A stretch of DNA of 7,647 bases from QYQL01 sp041674265 (GCA_041674265.1 JBAYWC010000126.1:1-7647), one strand, 5' to 3'. Shown: positions 1-5,747, numbered from the stretch's first letter. Numbers and translations: made by a program. Notes: generated by a model from the sequence alone, not told the origin.

Positions 1-100
1 ATATAAAACAATACAATCAACAGTTATTTTGATTATTGTGGATATATTACTTGCTACATTTTCGTGTAGTTTCACTGATTTGCAGTCACTTAGAAAAAAA
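1..100. other. AT-rich non-coding end
   Basis: These bases are strikingly AT-rich compared with the GC-rich rest of the window. They follow the stop of the minus-strand propeller remnant. I see no convincing coding frame, no clean hairpin with a T-run, and no well-spaced -35/-10 pair on either strand, although TTGATT (29-34) and TATATT (43-48) are promoter-like words at the wrong spacing. It is probably an intergenic region whose neighbour lies outside the window. Confidence 0.45.
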
Positions 101-638
101 TCAGGGGGAAGTTAGGCTAATGGCAACCTCAAACGGCATGTATTCCTCGCCGATATTGCTGATAAGAGTCACCCCTCCCGGACCATCGGAAAGCTTCAGC
201 GTGTTATCCGGGCCGCATCCGCAGGCCTGGTCGGCAATGACGAGCGCTGTGCCGTTCCATTGCATGCCGGCCACCCCGGTCAGACCGGTGGTCGCGTAGG
301 GACTGACCACCCCCCAGCGACGTGATTTTGATGATCTGATCCAAGTCCAGCCCGCCGGAAACATAGAGATCGCCGAAATCGTCGAGCGCGATTCCGACCG
401 GGAAAAATGTCGGATCGTACGTGGAGAGATCCACAAATTCCGTATAGACCCCCAATCCGTCGTAAGTTCCAACGCTGCAGTCGATCATGTTTGTCGCGTA
501 GAGATTTCCATCAAGGGAATTGAAGATCAGGGAGGAGGGTCCTTCAAAAGCCGCCCAGGACGACTGCAGGACGCCGGAGGAATTGTATTTCCGGATCTGG
601 TCCGTATCGTCCGCGATGGATTGCCCGGAGAAGGGCAA
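101..638 (-). pseudogene. NHL/beta-propeller protein remnant, truncated and frameshifted
   Basis: The first minus-strand frame, read down from 638, carries propeller-blade text: a DQIRKYNSSG strand pattern, then GPSSLIFNSLDGNLYATN and PVGIALDDFGDLYVSGG, each resembling an NHL repeat (a hydrophobic strand, then D-G-N/D-L-Y-V). Near 310-315 there is a run of six C (six G in the mRNA). Beyond it the propeller-like text continues in a different frame (GMQWNGTALVIAD, then DGPGGVTLI) to a TGA at 101-103. Removing one G would join the two frames. The 5' end is also missing: an in-frame TGA lies at 657-659, the only early start is TTG at 638 with no Shine-Dalgarno, and there is no signal peptide although such proteins are normally exported. 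The C-terminus lacks a PEP-CTERM or other sorting motif. I read it as a decaying gene. The frameshift alone could be an assembly error, but the missing N-terminus could not. Confidence 0.6.
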
Positions 639-646
639 GCGGAAGC

Positions 647-660
647 TTGACCCAGGTCAA
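647..660. repeat. 14-base near-perfect palindrome
   Basis: TTGACC and GGTCAA form 6-base arms around a 2-base centre, in the short gap between the pseudouridine synthase stop (679-681) and the propeller remnant. The loop is too small for a good RNA hairpin. On the minus strand the T-run comes before the palindrome, so it does not look like an intrinsic terminator. It could be a DNA-level protein site or chance. Confidence 0.3.
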
Positions 661-678
661 AAAAATCTCCGGGAAAGC

Positions 679-1455
679 CTAATGCTTGGGCCGCGCGCGG
701 TCGGACGGGCGGTCGGCCCGCGGTCGCCGGGTGGTTTTGCGGGGACGGGGAGCATCCGGCGCGGGACGCGTTCCCCGGAGGGATTGGAGTTCGCGGGGCG
801 TGAGGTGGCGGAAGCTGCCGGCGGGAATTCCCTCGTCGTGAACAGTGCCGATCCGGGTTCGCTTGAGGCGCTCGACCTCGTAGCCCAGGTCGTAGAACAT
901 GAGACGGATCTGGCGCTTGATCCCCTGGCGGAGCACGACCCGGACACGGCCCGGGCCGAGGATGTGAATGCGCTCGAAGCGGGCGCGCCCGCCCTCGATG
1001 AAGAGGCCGCGAAGCATTTTGGCGGAATGGGCGGGGTCGAAAGATTTGTCGAGGGTGACCTCGTATTCTTTTTCGATCTCGTGGGAGGGATGGGTCAGCC
1101 TTTGGGACAAATCTCCATCGTTGGTGAGCAGAAGGAGGCCTTCGCTGTCCTTGTCGAGACGCCCGACATGGAAGAGCGTGGAAAATTCCGGGGGGAGGAG
1201 ATCGTAGATCGTCCGCCGGCCGCGCTCATCGGACCTGGTCACGACAAACCCGCGCGGCTTGTGAAAGAGCACATAGACCGGCCGGGCCACCCGGATGATC
1301 CGCCCGTGGACGCGGACATCGTCGCCGTCGGCGACCGATGTCGCCAATTTCCCGACACGGCTACCATTGATCACGACTGCGCCGGCAGCGATGAGATCTT
1401 CGCAGGACCGTCTGGACCCGAGGCCCGAAGCGGCAAGAAAACGGTTCAGCCGCAT
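679..1455 (-). CDS. RsuA/RluB-family rRNA pseudouridine synthase
   Basis: 258 residues. The protein isomerises a specific uridine in ribosomal RNA to pseudouridine in the cytoplasm. An N-terminal S4 RNA-binding domain occupies about residues 1-48 (MRLNRFLAASGLGSRRSCED, then the usual A-G-x-V-x-I-N-G pattern). The catalytic domain holds the family signature GRLDKDSEGLLLLTNDG, with Asp101 as the expected catalytic aspartate. The C-terminal family motif appears as RQGIKRQIRLM, where the usual form is EGRNRQIRRM. Residues 228-258 are a basic Arg/Pro-rich tail beyond the catalytic core. The ATG at 1455 was chosen because it starts the S4 domain exactly; the frame stays open upstream but that extension overlaps the small basic gene and looks unlike any family member. 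It lies 14 bases downstream of the small basic gene and is probably co-transcribed with it. The family is certain; which RsuA/RluB/RluE/RluF target it modifies is not. Confidence 0.93.
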   Translation of the reverse strand: MRLNRFLAASGLGSRRSCEDLIAAGAVVINGSRVGKLATSVADGDDVRVHGRIIRVARPVYVLFHKPRGFVVTRSDERGRRTIYDLLPPEFSTLFHVGRLDKDSEGLLLLTNDGDLSQRLTHPSHEIEKEYEVTLDKSFDPAHSAKMLRGLFIEGGRARFERIHILGPGRVRVVLRQGIKRQIRLMFYDLGYEVERLKRTRIGTVHDEGIPAGSFRHLTPRELQSLRGTRPAPDAPRPRKTTRRPRADRPSDRARPKH

Positions 1456-1469
1456 AGGCAGGAGAGGAA

Positions 1470-1625
1470 TCAATCCTCCGGTTTCGTCTTGGGCAGGCCG
1501 AGCACACGCTGGCCGTCCTTGAACTGACCGCGTTTCTTCAGGAGATCGACGCGCTCGAACCTTTTCAACACACTGCGCTTGGCCTGGATGGCTCCTTTGC
1601 CTTTCAAACTGGGATGCTGGCTCAT
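1470..1625 (-). CDS. PVC-superphylum small basic signature protein
   Basis: 51 residues, strongly basic. The sequence opens MSQHPSLKGKG, has a central AKRSVLKRFERVDLLKKRG and ends GLPKTKPED. These three blocks match the short conserved protein known from Planctomycetes, Verrucomicrobia, Chlamydiae and Lentisphaerae (TIGR04137-type; described as the signature protein of the PVC superphylum). Family knowledge suggests nucleic-acid binding, but to my knowledge no precise function is established. The start at 1625 (ATG) fits the family N-terminus MSxHPSL; the upstream in-frame extension shows no family similarity. No strong Shine-Dalgarno is visible. The rRNA pseudouridine synthase follows 14 bases downstream, which would suit a role in ribosome or RNA biology. 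Gene finders could easily miss or over-extend this gene because it is so short. Confidence 0.9.
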   Translation of the reverse strand: MSQHPSLKGKGAIQAKRSVLKRFERVDLLKKRGQFKDGQRVLGLPKTKPED

Positions 1626-1772
1626 AAATTGGATGGACGTGGAGACTGGACCCGGCGGCGCGGAAATGCAAACGCTTTCTGGCACCGATCGCCCCGGACT
1701 GGCAAAAAATTCTCTTCTGGCCTTTTTCCCGGGGGCATGCTGCGATCCCGGAAGTTCCACAAAATCGAGAAA

Positions 1773-2408
1773 ATGTCCCTCCGTTCGATCCTCAGTCTGG
1801 TGATGGCAACCGCGTTGGTGGCCGGATGCGCGACGGGCGGCAAGAAAGTCGCGCCGAAGCCCGGCGACACGGTTTTCAAAAAGCTGGAGGTGGCGGGAAT
1901 CAAGCTGGGAGACGGGAAAGGCGCGCCCCGCAAATTCGGCACCGCCAAAAAAAGCCCGTTATCTGGAGGCGACCGCGAGATTTACGAGATCTACAAACCG
2001 AATCCTTACATCAGCATGCTGGTGCTGACATTCCAGGATGGCCGGGTGCGCAAGATGGAACTCCGCTATTTCAACGGGCCGACCGAGCATACCCTGACAA
2101 GCGCCGGAGGCTGGGATGGGCTCCGGGATTACCTCGTCAAACGGTTCGGCCCCCCGACGAGAACCGGAACCGCTGTTCCTCAATTGACCGACCTTCGCGG
2201 ACTGAATGTGATTTATGCCAGATTCAACGGGGAATGGCAGTTTCCGAAGGCGGAACGCCGCATCCATTACATCGCGCTCGCCGACGCCAAAGGCGGCGTG
2301 GGGACGATTACTTTCCTCGACACGAGCCCCAGGAAAAACGCTTCCGCGGGAGCGGCGGGAGGCGGCGCGGAACCCGGCCTGCCCGGAGGTCCCAATCCAG
2401 GATTTTGA
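1773..2408 (+). CDS. Putative lipoprotein of unknown function
   Basis: 211 residues. The N-terminus MSLRSILSLVMATALVAGC is a classic lipoprotein signal: a short positive region, a hydrophobic core and the lipobox LVAGC with the lipidated Cys at residue 19. Export and lipid anchoring in the inner or outer membrane are therefore expected. The mature part begins with a Gly/Lys/Pro-rich linker, then an alpha/beta-looking domain with patterns VFKKLEVAGIKLGDG, YISMLVLTFQDGRVRKMELR and LRDYLVKRFGPPTRTG. The last of these recalls the 'G-x-P' turn in small periplasmic BamE/SmpA-like or DUF domains, but I cannot assign it. The tail (about residues 190-211) is Gly/Ala/Pro-rich. I chose the ATG at 1773; an in-frame ATG at 1737 would give a longer basic n-region (MLRSRKFHKIEKMSLRS) and cannot be excluded. 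The gene diverges from the small basic gene across a 147-base gap. Confidence 0.75.
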   Translation: MSLRSILSLVMATALVAGCATGGKKVAPKPGDTVFKKLEVAGIKLGDGKGAPRKFGTAKKSPLSGGDREIYEIYKPNPYISMLVLTFQDGRVRKMELRYFNGPTEHTLTSAGGWDGLRDYLVKRFGPPTRTGTAVPQLTDLRGLNVIYARFNGEWQFPKAERRIHYIALADAKGGVGTITFLDTSPRKNASAGAAGGGAEPGLPGGPNPGF

Positions 2409-2612
2409 CACGGGCTGCAAATTTGCTCTTGCGTGCCCCCCCCAATTCCTCTCATCTTTCGCATGCCAGTATCGATGACACGTTGAACATGCATTTTTCT
2501 ATTCGCAAAAGCTGATTCATGCCGCGCATGAAACCAACTTTCCCTGCACCGTGCATCCCCCTGTTCACGCCTGTCAGGACCCAACCGTCCTCAATCAAAC
2601 CCCGGAGGCTCT
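2409..2612 (+). other. infC leader region, no gene seen
   Basis: 204 bases between the lipoprotein stop and the infC start. No ORF with a credible product is visible. A perfect TTGACA sits at 2405-2410 over the lipoprotein stop codon, but no -10-like hexamer follows at 15-19 bases. Short self-complementary words are present (for example TGCACCGTGCA, and CCTG...CAGG near 2559-2578), but they do not add up to a known leader such as an L20 site. The infC promoter probably lies here or upstream of the lipoprotein gene. Confidence 0.4.
2604..2608 (+). promoter_or_regulatory. Shine-Dalgarno fixing the AUU start of infC
   Basis: GGAGG lies 4 bases upstream of ATT at 2613 and is by far the strongest ribosome-binding site nearby. 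No ATG, GTG or TTG in the infC frame sits at a useful distance from it. The in-frame GTG at 2661 has no Shine-Dalgarno and would remove conserved residues, so this site supports initiation at AUU. Confidence 0.75.
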
Positions 2613-3200
2613 ATTAACTTAAAGGATATTCGAATCAATGAACGGATCCGCGCACGGGAAGTGCGCGTCATCCTCGCATCAAACAATGAGCAACTGGGCG
2701 TCCTGCGCCTGGATGAGGCCATCCGCAAGGCCCGGAGCATGGGTTTGGATCTGGTGGAAATCGCGCCGAACGCGCAGCCACCGGTCTGCCGGATCGTTGA
2801 CTTCGGAAAATTCCGTTACGATCTCTCCAAGCAGGAGAAGGACAAAAAGCAGACGACCACCAAGGTGAAAGAGGTCAAGTTCCGGGTGAACATCGACGAG
2901 CATGATTATCTCACCAAGGTCCGTCACGCGGAGGACTTTTTGGACAAGGGGAACAAGGTCAAGGTCCACCTTCAATTCCGCGGACGCGAAATGGCGCACC
3001 AGGAACTCGGCGTCGAGGTCGTCAAAAGGGTCCGCGAGGATCTCGCCGGGATGGCCCACGTGGACATGGAGCCAAAGCTTGTCGGACGCGCGATCGGGAT
3101 GACATTGAGCCCGCTGCCGACCGGAAAAAGGCAGCGAAAGTTCAGCAAGCAGGGCGACATCCTCGAGCCGGAACCCGCGGACCATGACGATGGCGAGTAG
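2613..3200 (+). CDS. infC: Translation initiation factor IF-3, AUU start
   Basis: 195 residues from ATT at 2613. IF-3 binds the 30S subunit, prevents premature 50S joining and proofreads the start codon and initiator tRNA. The N-terminal domain shows RINERIRAREVRVI (7-20), LVEIAPNAQPPVCRI (47-61) and DFGKFRYDLSK. A Lys-rich linker (about 70-86) follows, then the C-terminal domain with KEVKFR (86-91), KGNKVKVHLQFRGREMAH (ending at 129) and a Glu/Asp-rich end. The DYLTK...DKGNKVKV segment resembles chlamydial IF-3. A GTG start at 2661 would give 179 residues but would cut off the RINERIRARE block, which all IF-3 proteins carry. An ATT at 2628 is a second, weaker candidate. The ATG at 2638 is out of frame. 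AUU starts on infC are known in enterobacteria, where IF-3 represses its own translation by rejecting AUU. The usual rpmI-rplT partners do not follow; a HAD phosphatase does. Confidence 0.93.
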   Translation: MNLKDIRINERIRAREVRVILASNNEQLGVLRLDEAIRKARSMGLDLVEIAPNAQPPVCRIVDFGKFRYDLSKQEKDKKQTTTKVKEVKFRVNIDEHDYLTKVRHAEDFLDKGNKVKVHLQFRGREMAHQELGVEVVKRVREDLAGMAHVDMEPKLVGRAIGMTLSPLPTGKRQRKFSKQGDILEPEPADHDDGE

Positions 3201-3879
3201 CCGCCGGCTCTTTCTCTTCGACATCGACGGCACGTTGATCACCTCCGGCGGCGCCGGGGAAACCGCCCTGATCGAAGCGATGGCGTCGAGATTCGGCATC
3301 AAGGAGGATTTGAAAGGCATCACGCTGGCCGGGGCCACGGATGCCTTGATCGCCCTCGCGCTCCTGGAAAAACACGGCCTTCCGACATCCCCGAAAAACA
3401 CGGCCTCCCTGCTCGACAGCTACCTGCACCATCTCGGCCACTTCATGCCCCGGCATTCCGGACGGGTCCTGCCCGGGATCCTTCCGCTTCTCGATGCGTT
3501 GAAGCGTCAACCCGGTGCCGTCCTCGCCCTCTTGACCGGCAACCTGGTCAAAGGAGCGGAGATCAAGCTCAGCCACTACGGGGTCTGGGACTATTTTGAA
3601 TTCGGCGCGTTTGCGGACGACCACCACGATCGCAACGAGCTGGGAAAATTCGCGCAGGTCCGCGCCACCGAAAAACACGGGATCACATTCCTGCCCGCGA
3701 AAATTTTTGTCATCGGAGACACTCCGCGGGATATCGAATGCGGGCGCGCGATCGGGGCCAGGACCGTGGCCATCGCCACCGGGAACTACGACCGCGCCTC
3801 GTTGGCCGGACATTCGCCGGATTTTCTCTTCGAGGACTTCCGCGATACTCCGGCGGTTTTGAGCGCCCTTTTTTCCTGA
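3184..3879 (+). CDS. HAD-superfamily phosphatase, phosphoglycolate phosphatase-like
   Basis: 231 residues. All four HAD motifs are present: motif I FDIDGT with nucleophile Asp13 and acid/base Asp15; motif II LLTGN with Thr118; a motif III lysine in the LVKGAEIKLSHYG stretch (Lys123 or Lys128); and motif IV VIGDTPRDIECG with Asp179 and Asp183 for Mg2+. The helical cap between about residues 20 and 95 makes it a C1-type, Gph/PGMB-like hydrolase. The substrate cannot be read from the sequence: phosphoglycolate, a nucleotide or a sugar phosphate are all possible. The ATG at 3184 overlaps the infC stop by 17 bases; a second ATG at 3190 would start only two codons later and is equally possible. There is no clear Shine-Dalgarno, so translation is probably coupled to infC. 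Confidence 0.88.
   Translation: MTMASSRRLFLFDIDGTLITSGGAGETALIEAMASRFGIKEDLKGITLAGATDALIALALLEKHGLPTSPKNTASLLDSYLHHLGHFMPRHSGRVLPGILPLLDALKRQPGAVLALLTGNLVKGAEIKLSHYGVWDYFEFGAFADDHHDRNELGKFAQVRATEKHGITFLPAKIFVIGDTPRDIECGRAIGARTVAIATGNYDRASLAGHSPDFLFEDFRDTPAVLSALFS
3852..3874 (+). terminator. Weak intrinsic-terminator-like hairpin at end of HAD gene
   Basis: GGCG (3852-3855) can pair with CGCC (3864-3867) across an 8-base loop and is followed by C and six T (3869-3874). It overlaps the last codons of the HAD gene. The stem is only 4 base pairs, so this is tentative. Confidence 0.3.
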
Positions 3880-3964
3880 AAAACTTTCATGCTTTCCAAT
3901 TTCACAACCTGTTTCGCTTCTGTCAGTTATCCGTTTGGAATCGTCCCCGATGTCAGGAAACCGT

Positions 3965-3992
3965 TTGACATTCCGGAGCGCAACAACATCAT
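3965..3992 (+). promoter_or_regulatory. Possible promoter for the 70-residue gene and pyr operon
   Basis: A perfect TTGACA (3965-3970) is followed after 16 bases by CATCAT (3987-3992), which matches four of six bases of TATAAT. Transcription would begin about 3999, only a few bases before the ATG at 4002, so the first message would be nearly leaderless. That agrees with the lack of a Shine-Dalgarno there. If active, this promoter would also transcribe the PyrR-binding hairpin upstream of pyrR. The weak -10 keeps confidence low. Confidence 0.3.
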
Positions 3993-4001
3993 GCCCCATA
4001 A

Positions 4002-4214
4002 ATGAGCTCCCAGAAGAACGAGAGTGCCGATCTCGTGAAGAACTCAGTCCTCTATAAAGAATTTCTCGCCGAGAGGGAGGAAATCCTCCGTCACAAATGG
4101 ATCGAAAGCGAAAAAATCGGCCAGGACATCGGTTTTGAACGCGCCCTGCTGGACTGGATCATGAAGTATCGTTCGGCCTGGAGATCCGATCGCTCCCGGC
4201 AGGCAAAAGCTTGA
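4002..4214 (+). CDS. Small conserved-looking protein of unknown function
   Basis: 70 residues, charged and probably all-helical, cytosolic (no signal peptide or membrane segment). The central stretch runs SVLYKEFLAEREEILRHKWI, then ESEKIGQDIGFERALLDWI, then a WR-containing basic C-terminus. This dense, patterned block (EREEI, RHKW, SEK-G-DIGFERAL-DW) looks like a conserved family rather than a chance frame; I have the impression of similar short proteins in other bacteria but cannot name a family. It starts at ATG 4002 with no close Shine-Dalgarno. It lies 55 bases upstream of pyrR, outside the PyrR-binding hairpin, so it may share the pyr promoter without sharing PyrR control. Confidence 0.7.
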   Translation: MSSQKNESADLVKNSVLYKEFLAEREEILRHKWIESEKIGQDIGFERALLDWIMKYRSAWRSDRSRQAKA

Positions 4215-4233
4215 CCCAACTGACAATCAGCGG

Positions 4234-4265
4234 CCTTTAATGTGCTCCCGAGAGGGCACGAAGGA
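4234..4265 (+). promoter_or_regulatory. PyrR-binding RNA hairpin overlapping the pyrR ribosome-binding site
   Basis: GTGCTC (4242-4247) pairs with GAGGGCAC positions 4254-4259, giving six pairs including one U-G, around the hexaloop CCGAGA (4248-4253). The core UCCCGAGAGG (4246-4255) fits the known PyrR-binding loop consensus UCCNGNGAGG of Bacillus pyr mRNAs at every fixed position, with the same loop geometry. Below the stem there is an asymmetric bulge (UAAU 4238-4241 against G4260), then CCUU (4234-4237) can pair with AAGG (4261-4264). AAGG is the core of the Shine-Dalgarno GAAGGA (4260-4265), 4 bases before the pyrR ATG. PyrR bound with UMP would therefore be expected to lock up the ribosome-binding site. 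No terminator stem plus U-run fits in the 55-base gap, so transcription attenuation looks unlikely. The motif match is seen directly; the mechanism is inferred, with mycobacterial PyrR translational repression as precedent. Confidence 0.75.
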
Positions 4266-4269
4266 AAAA

Positions 4270-4815
4270 ATGTTGCAAGAGAAAGAACGCATCGAAATGG
4301 ATGCGGACGCCATCCAAAAGGCGATCCGCCGGATGGCTCACGAAATCATCGAGCGCCACGCCGATTTGCAGACATTGGTCCTGGCGGGAATCCCCACCCG
4401 GGGAGTGGAGGTGGCGCGCCGGTTGGCGGACCACATCGAGAAGATCGAGCGGAAACGTCCGTTCCTCGCGACCCTGGATATTTCGATGCACCGGGACGAT
4501 CTCTCGACACGCGGAAAAGTCACCGCCCCGGTTCCCACCCGGCTTCCGGTCGATCTCGACGGGCGCCAGGTCGTCATGGTGGACGATGTCTTCTTCACCG
4601 GGCGCAGTTGCCGGGCCGCCCTGGATGCGCTGGCCTCATTCGGGCGTCCCTCGCAAATCCAACTGGCCGTCCTGGTGGACCGCGGGCACCGGGAACTTCC
4701 CATCCGGGCCGATTATGTCGGCAAGAACCTCCCCACCACCCGTGGCGAAAAAATCCGCGTGCGTTTTGAAAATCTGGACGGCGTCCCCGACTCGGTGAAG
4801 GTGGTGACCCCATGA
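4270..4815 (+). CDS. pyrR: PyrR, pyr mRNA-binding regulator / uracil phosphoribosyltransferase
   Basis: 181 residues, the same length as Bacillus subtilis PyrR. PyrR senses UMP/UTP against PRPP, binds a hairpin in pyr mRNA and often has some uracil phosphoribosyltransferase activity. The type I phosphoribosyltransferase PRPP loop is VVMVDDVFFTGRSCRA (101-116). Other family blocks are MAHEIIERH (22-30), AGIPTRG (39-45), DISMHRDDLS (70-79) and the near-invariant IQLAVLVDRGHRELPIRADY (130-149). His24, Arg141, Arg146 and Lys152 correspond to residues linked to RNA binding in the Bacillus protein, so RNA regulation is likely retained. I chose ATG 4270 because GAAGGA lies 4 bases upstream and the hairpin then stays in the leader. 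An in-frame ATG at 4240 would add 10 unconserved residues and put the hairpin inside the coding region. The stop overlaps pyrB by ATGA. Confidence 0.95.
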   Translation: MLQEKERIEMDADAIQKAIRRMAHEIIERHADLQTLVLAGIPTRGVEVARRLADHIEKIERKRPFLATLDISMHRDDLSTRGKVTAPVPTRLPVDLDGRQVVMVDDVFFTGRSCRAALDALASFGRPSQIQLAVLVDRGHRELPIRADYVGKNLPTTRGEKIRVRFENLDGVPDSVKVVTP

Positions 4816-5747
4816 AGACCTGGACACGCAAAGACCTGATCGCCCTCGACGACCTCGGCGCGGAGGAGATCCAGTTCCTTCTCGACACGGCCACCGCGTT
4901 CAAGGGCGTGGGCGAGCGGAGCCTGAAAAAAGTGCCCGCGCTCCGCGGGAAAACGCTCGTGAATTTTTTCGTCGAACCGAGCACGCGCACGTGCACCTCG
5001 TTCGAGATCGCGGCCATGCGCCTGAGCGCGGATGTCGTCAACATCACGGCGACCGCCTCCAGCCTGCAGAAAGGGGAGACGCTCAAGGACACCGCGCTGA
5101 ATTTGCAGGCCCTCCACGCCGACATCATCGTGCTGCGCCACAGCTCGGCCGGCTCGCCGCGATTTCTTGCCGACCGGCTGGAGTCCTGCGTCATCAATGC
5201 CGGTGACGGTTCGCACGAACACCCGACGCAGGGCCTCCTGGATATTTTCACCATGCGGCAAAAGCATGGAAGGATTGCCGGGCTGAACGTGTTGATCGTC
5301 GGGGATATTCTCTTCAGCCGGGTCGCGCGCTCGAACATCCACGGGCTTGTGAAGCTGGGCGCGAAAGTCGCCCTGGTCGGCCCGACCACCCTTGTCCCCT
5401 CCGGCTTCGAAAAACTCGGCGCGCGCGTCGTCCACCGGCTGGACGATGTCCTGGAGGAAGCCGATGTGATCAACCTTCTCCGGATCCAGCACGAGCGGCA
5501 GCGGAAGGAATACTTTCCCGGGCTCGGCGAATACATCTCGCTCTTCGGCCTGACCAAAGCCCGGGCCGCGCGCCTCAAGCCCGGATGCCTGATCATGCAC
5601 CCGGGCCCGATCAACCGCGGGGTCGAGATCGACAGCGAGGTGGCGGACGGGACGGGCAGCGTCATCCTGGAACAGGTCACGAATGGAATCGCCGTCCGCA
5701 TGGCGGCGCTCTACCTCTGCGCCGGAGGAGCCGGACTCCCGACATGA
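4812..5747 (+). CDS. pyrB: Aspartate carbamoyltransferase catalytic subunit
   Basis: 311 residues. It joins carbamoyl phosphate and aspartate to make carbamoyl-aspartate, step 2 of UMP synthesis, in the cytosol. The phosphate-binding motif is EPSTRT (55-60), the mobile loop SSLQKGET supplies Ser83/84 and Lys87 from the neighbouring chain, Arg109 lies in VLRH, and HPTQ (137-140) supplies the usual His and Gln. Arg170 (ILFSR) and the aspartate-binding R-I-Q at 224-226 (LLRIQHER) are present, as is HPGP-INRG (263-270). All main catalytic residues are kept. One oddity is Cys61 directly after STRT, where Arg or Lys is common. The start is coupled to pyrR by ATGA, with AAGGTGG 7 bases upstream; it overlaps pyrC by ATGA at the other end. 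No pyrI regulatory chain is present in the window, consistent with control through PyrR. Confidence 0.96.
   Translation: MKTWTRKDLIALDDLGAEEIQFLLDTATAFKGVGERSLKKVPALRGKTLVNFFVEPSTRTCTSFEIAAMRLSADVVNITATASSLQKGETLKDTALNLQALHADIIVLRHSSAGSPRFLADRLESCVINAGDGSHEHPTQGLLDIFTMRQKHGRIAGLNVLIVGDILFSRVARSNIHGLVKLGAKVALVGPTTLVPSGFEKLGARVVHRLDDVLEEADVINLLRIQHERQRKEYFPGLGEYISLFGLTKARAARLKPGCLIMHPGPINRGVEIDSEVADGTGSVILEQVTNGIAVRMAALYLCAGGAGLPT

Noticed and set aside
520..1527. Long plus-strand ORF of 335 codons opposite the pseudouridine synthase gene.
   Set aside because: It is the antisense shadow of a clearly conserved gene in GC-rich DNA and shows no domain pattern.
2405..2433. Perfect TTGACA over the lipoprotein stop codon as an infC promoter.
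   Set aside because: No -10-like hexamer occurs at a workable distance.
4211..4241. TTGACC (4211-4216) and TTTAAT (4236-4241) as a promoter directly upstream of pyrR.
   Set aside because: The spacer is 19 bases and transcription would start inside the PyrR-binding hairpin, destroying it. The near-perfect hairpin argues the transcript begins further upstream.
4240..4269. ATG at 4240 as the pyrR start.
   Set aside because: It adds ten residues not seen in the family, has no Shine-Dalgarno, and would place the RNA hairpin in the coding region; ATG 4270 with GAAGGA gives the standard 181 residues.
5585..5743. N-terminal extension of pyrC into pyrB.
   Set aside because: The extra residues are Arg/Gly-rich shadow sequence of pyrB; the dihydroorotase fold begins at the ATG 5744 in the ATGA overlap.
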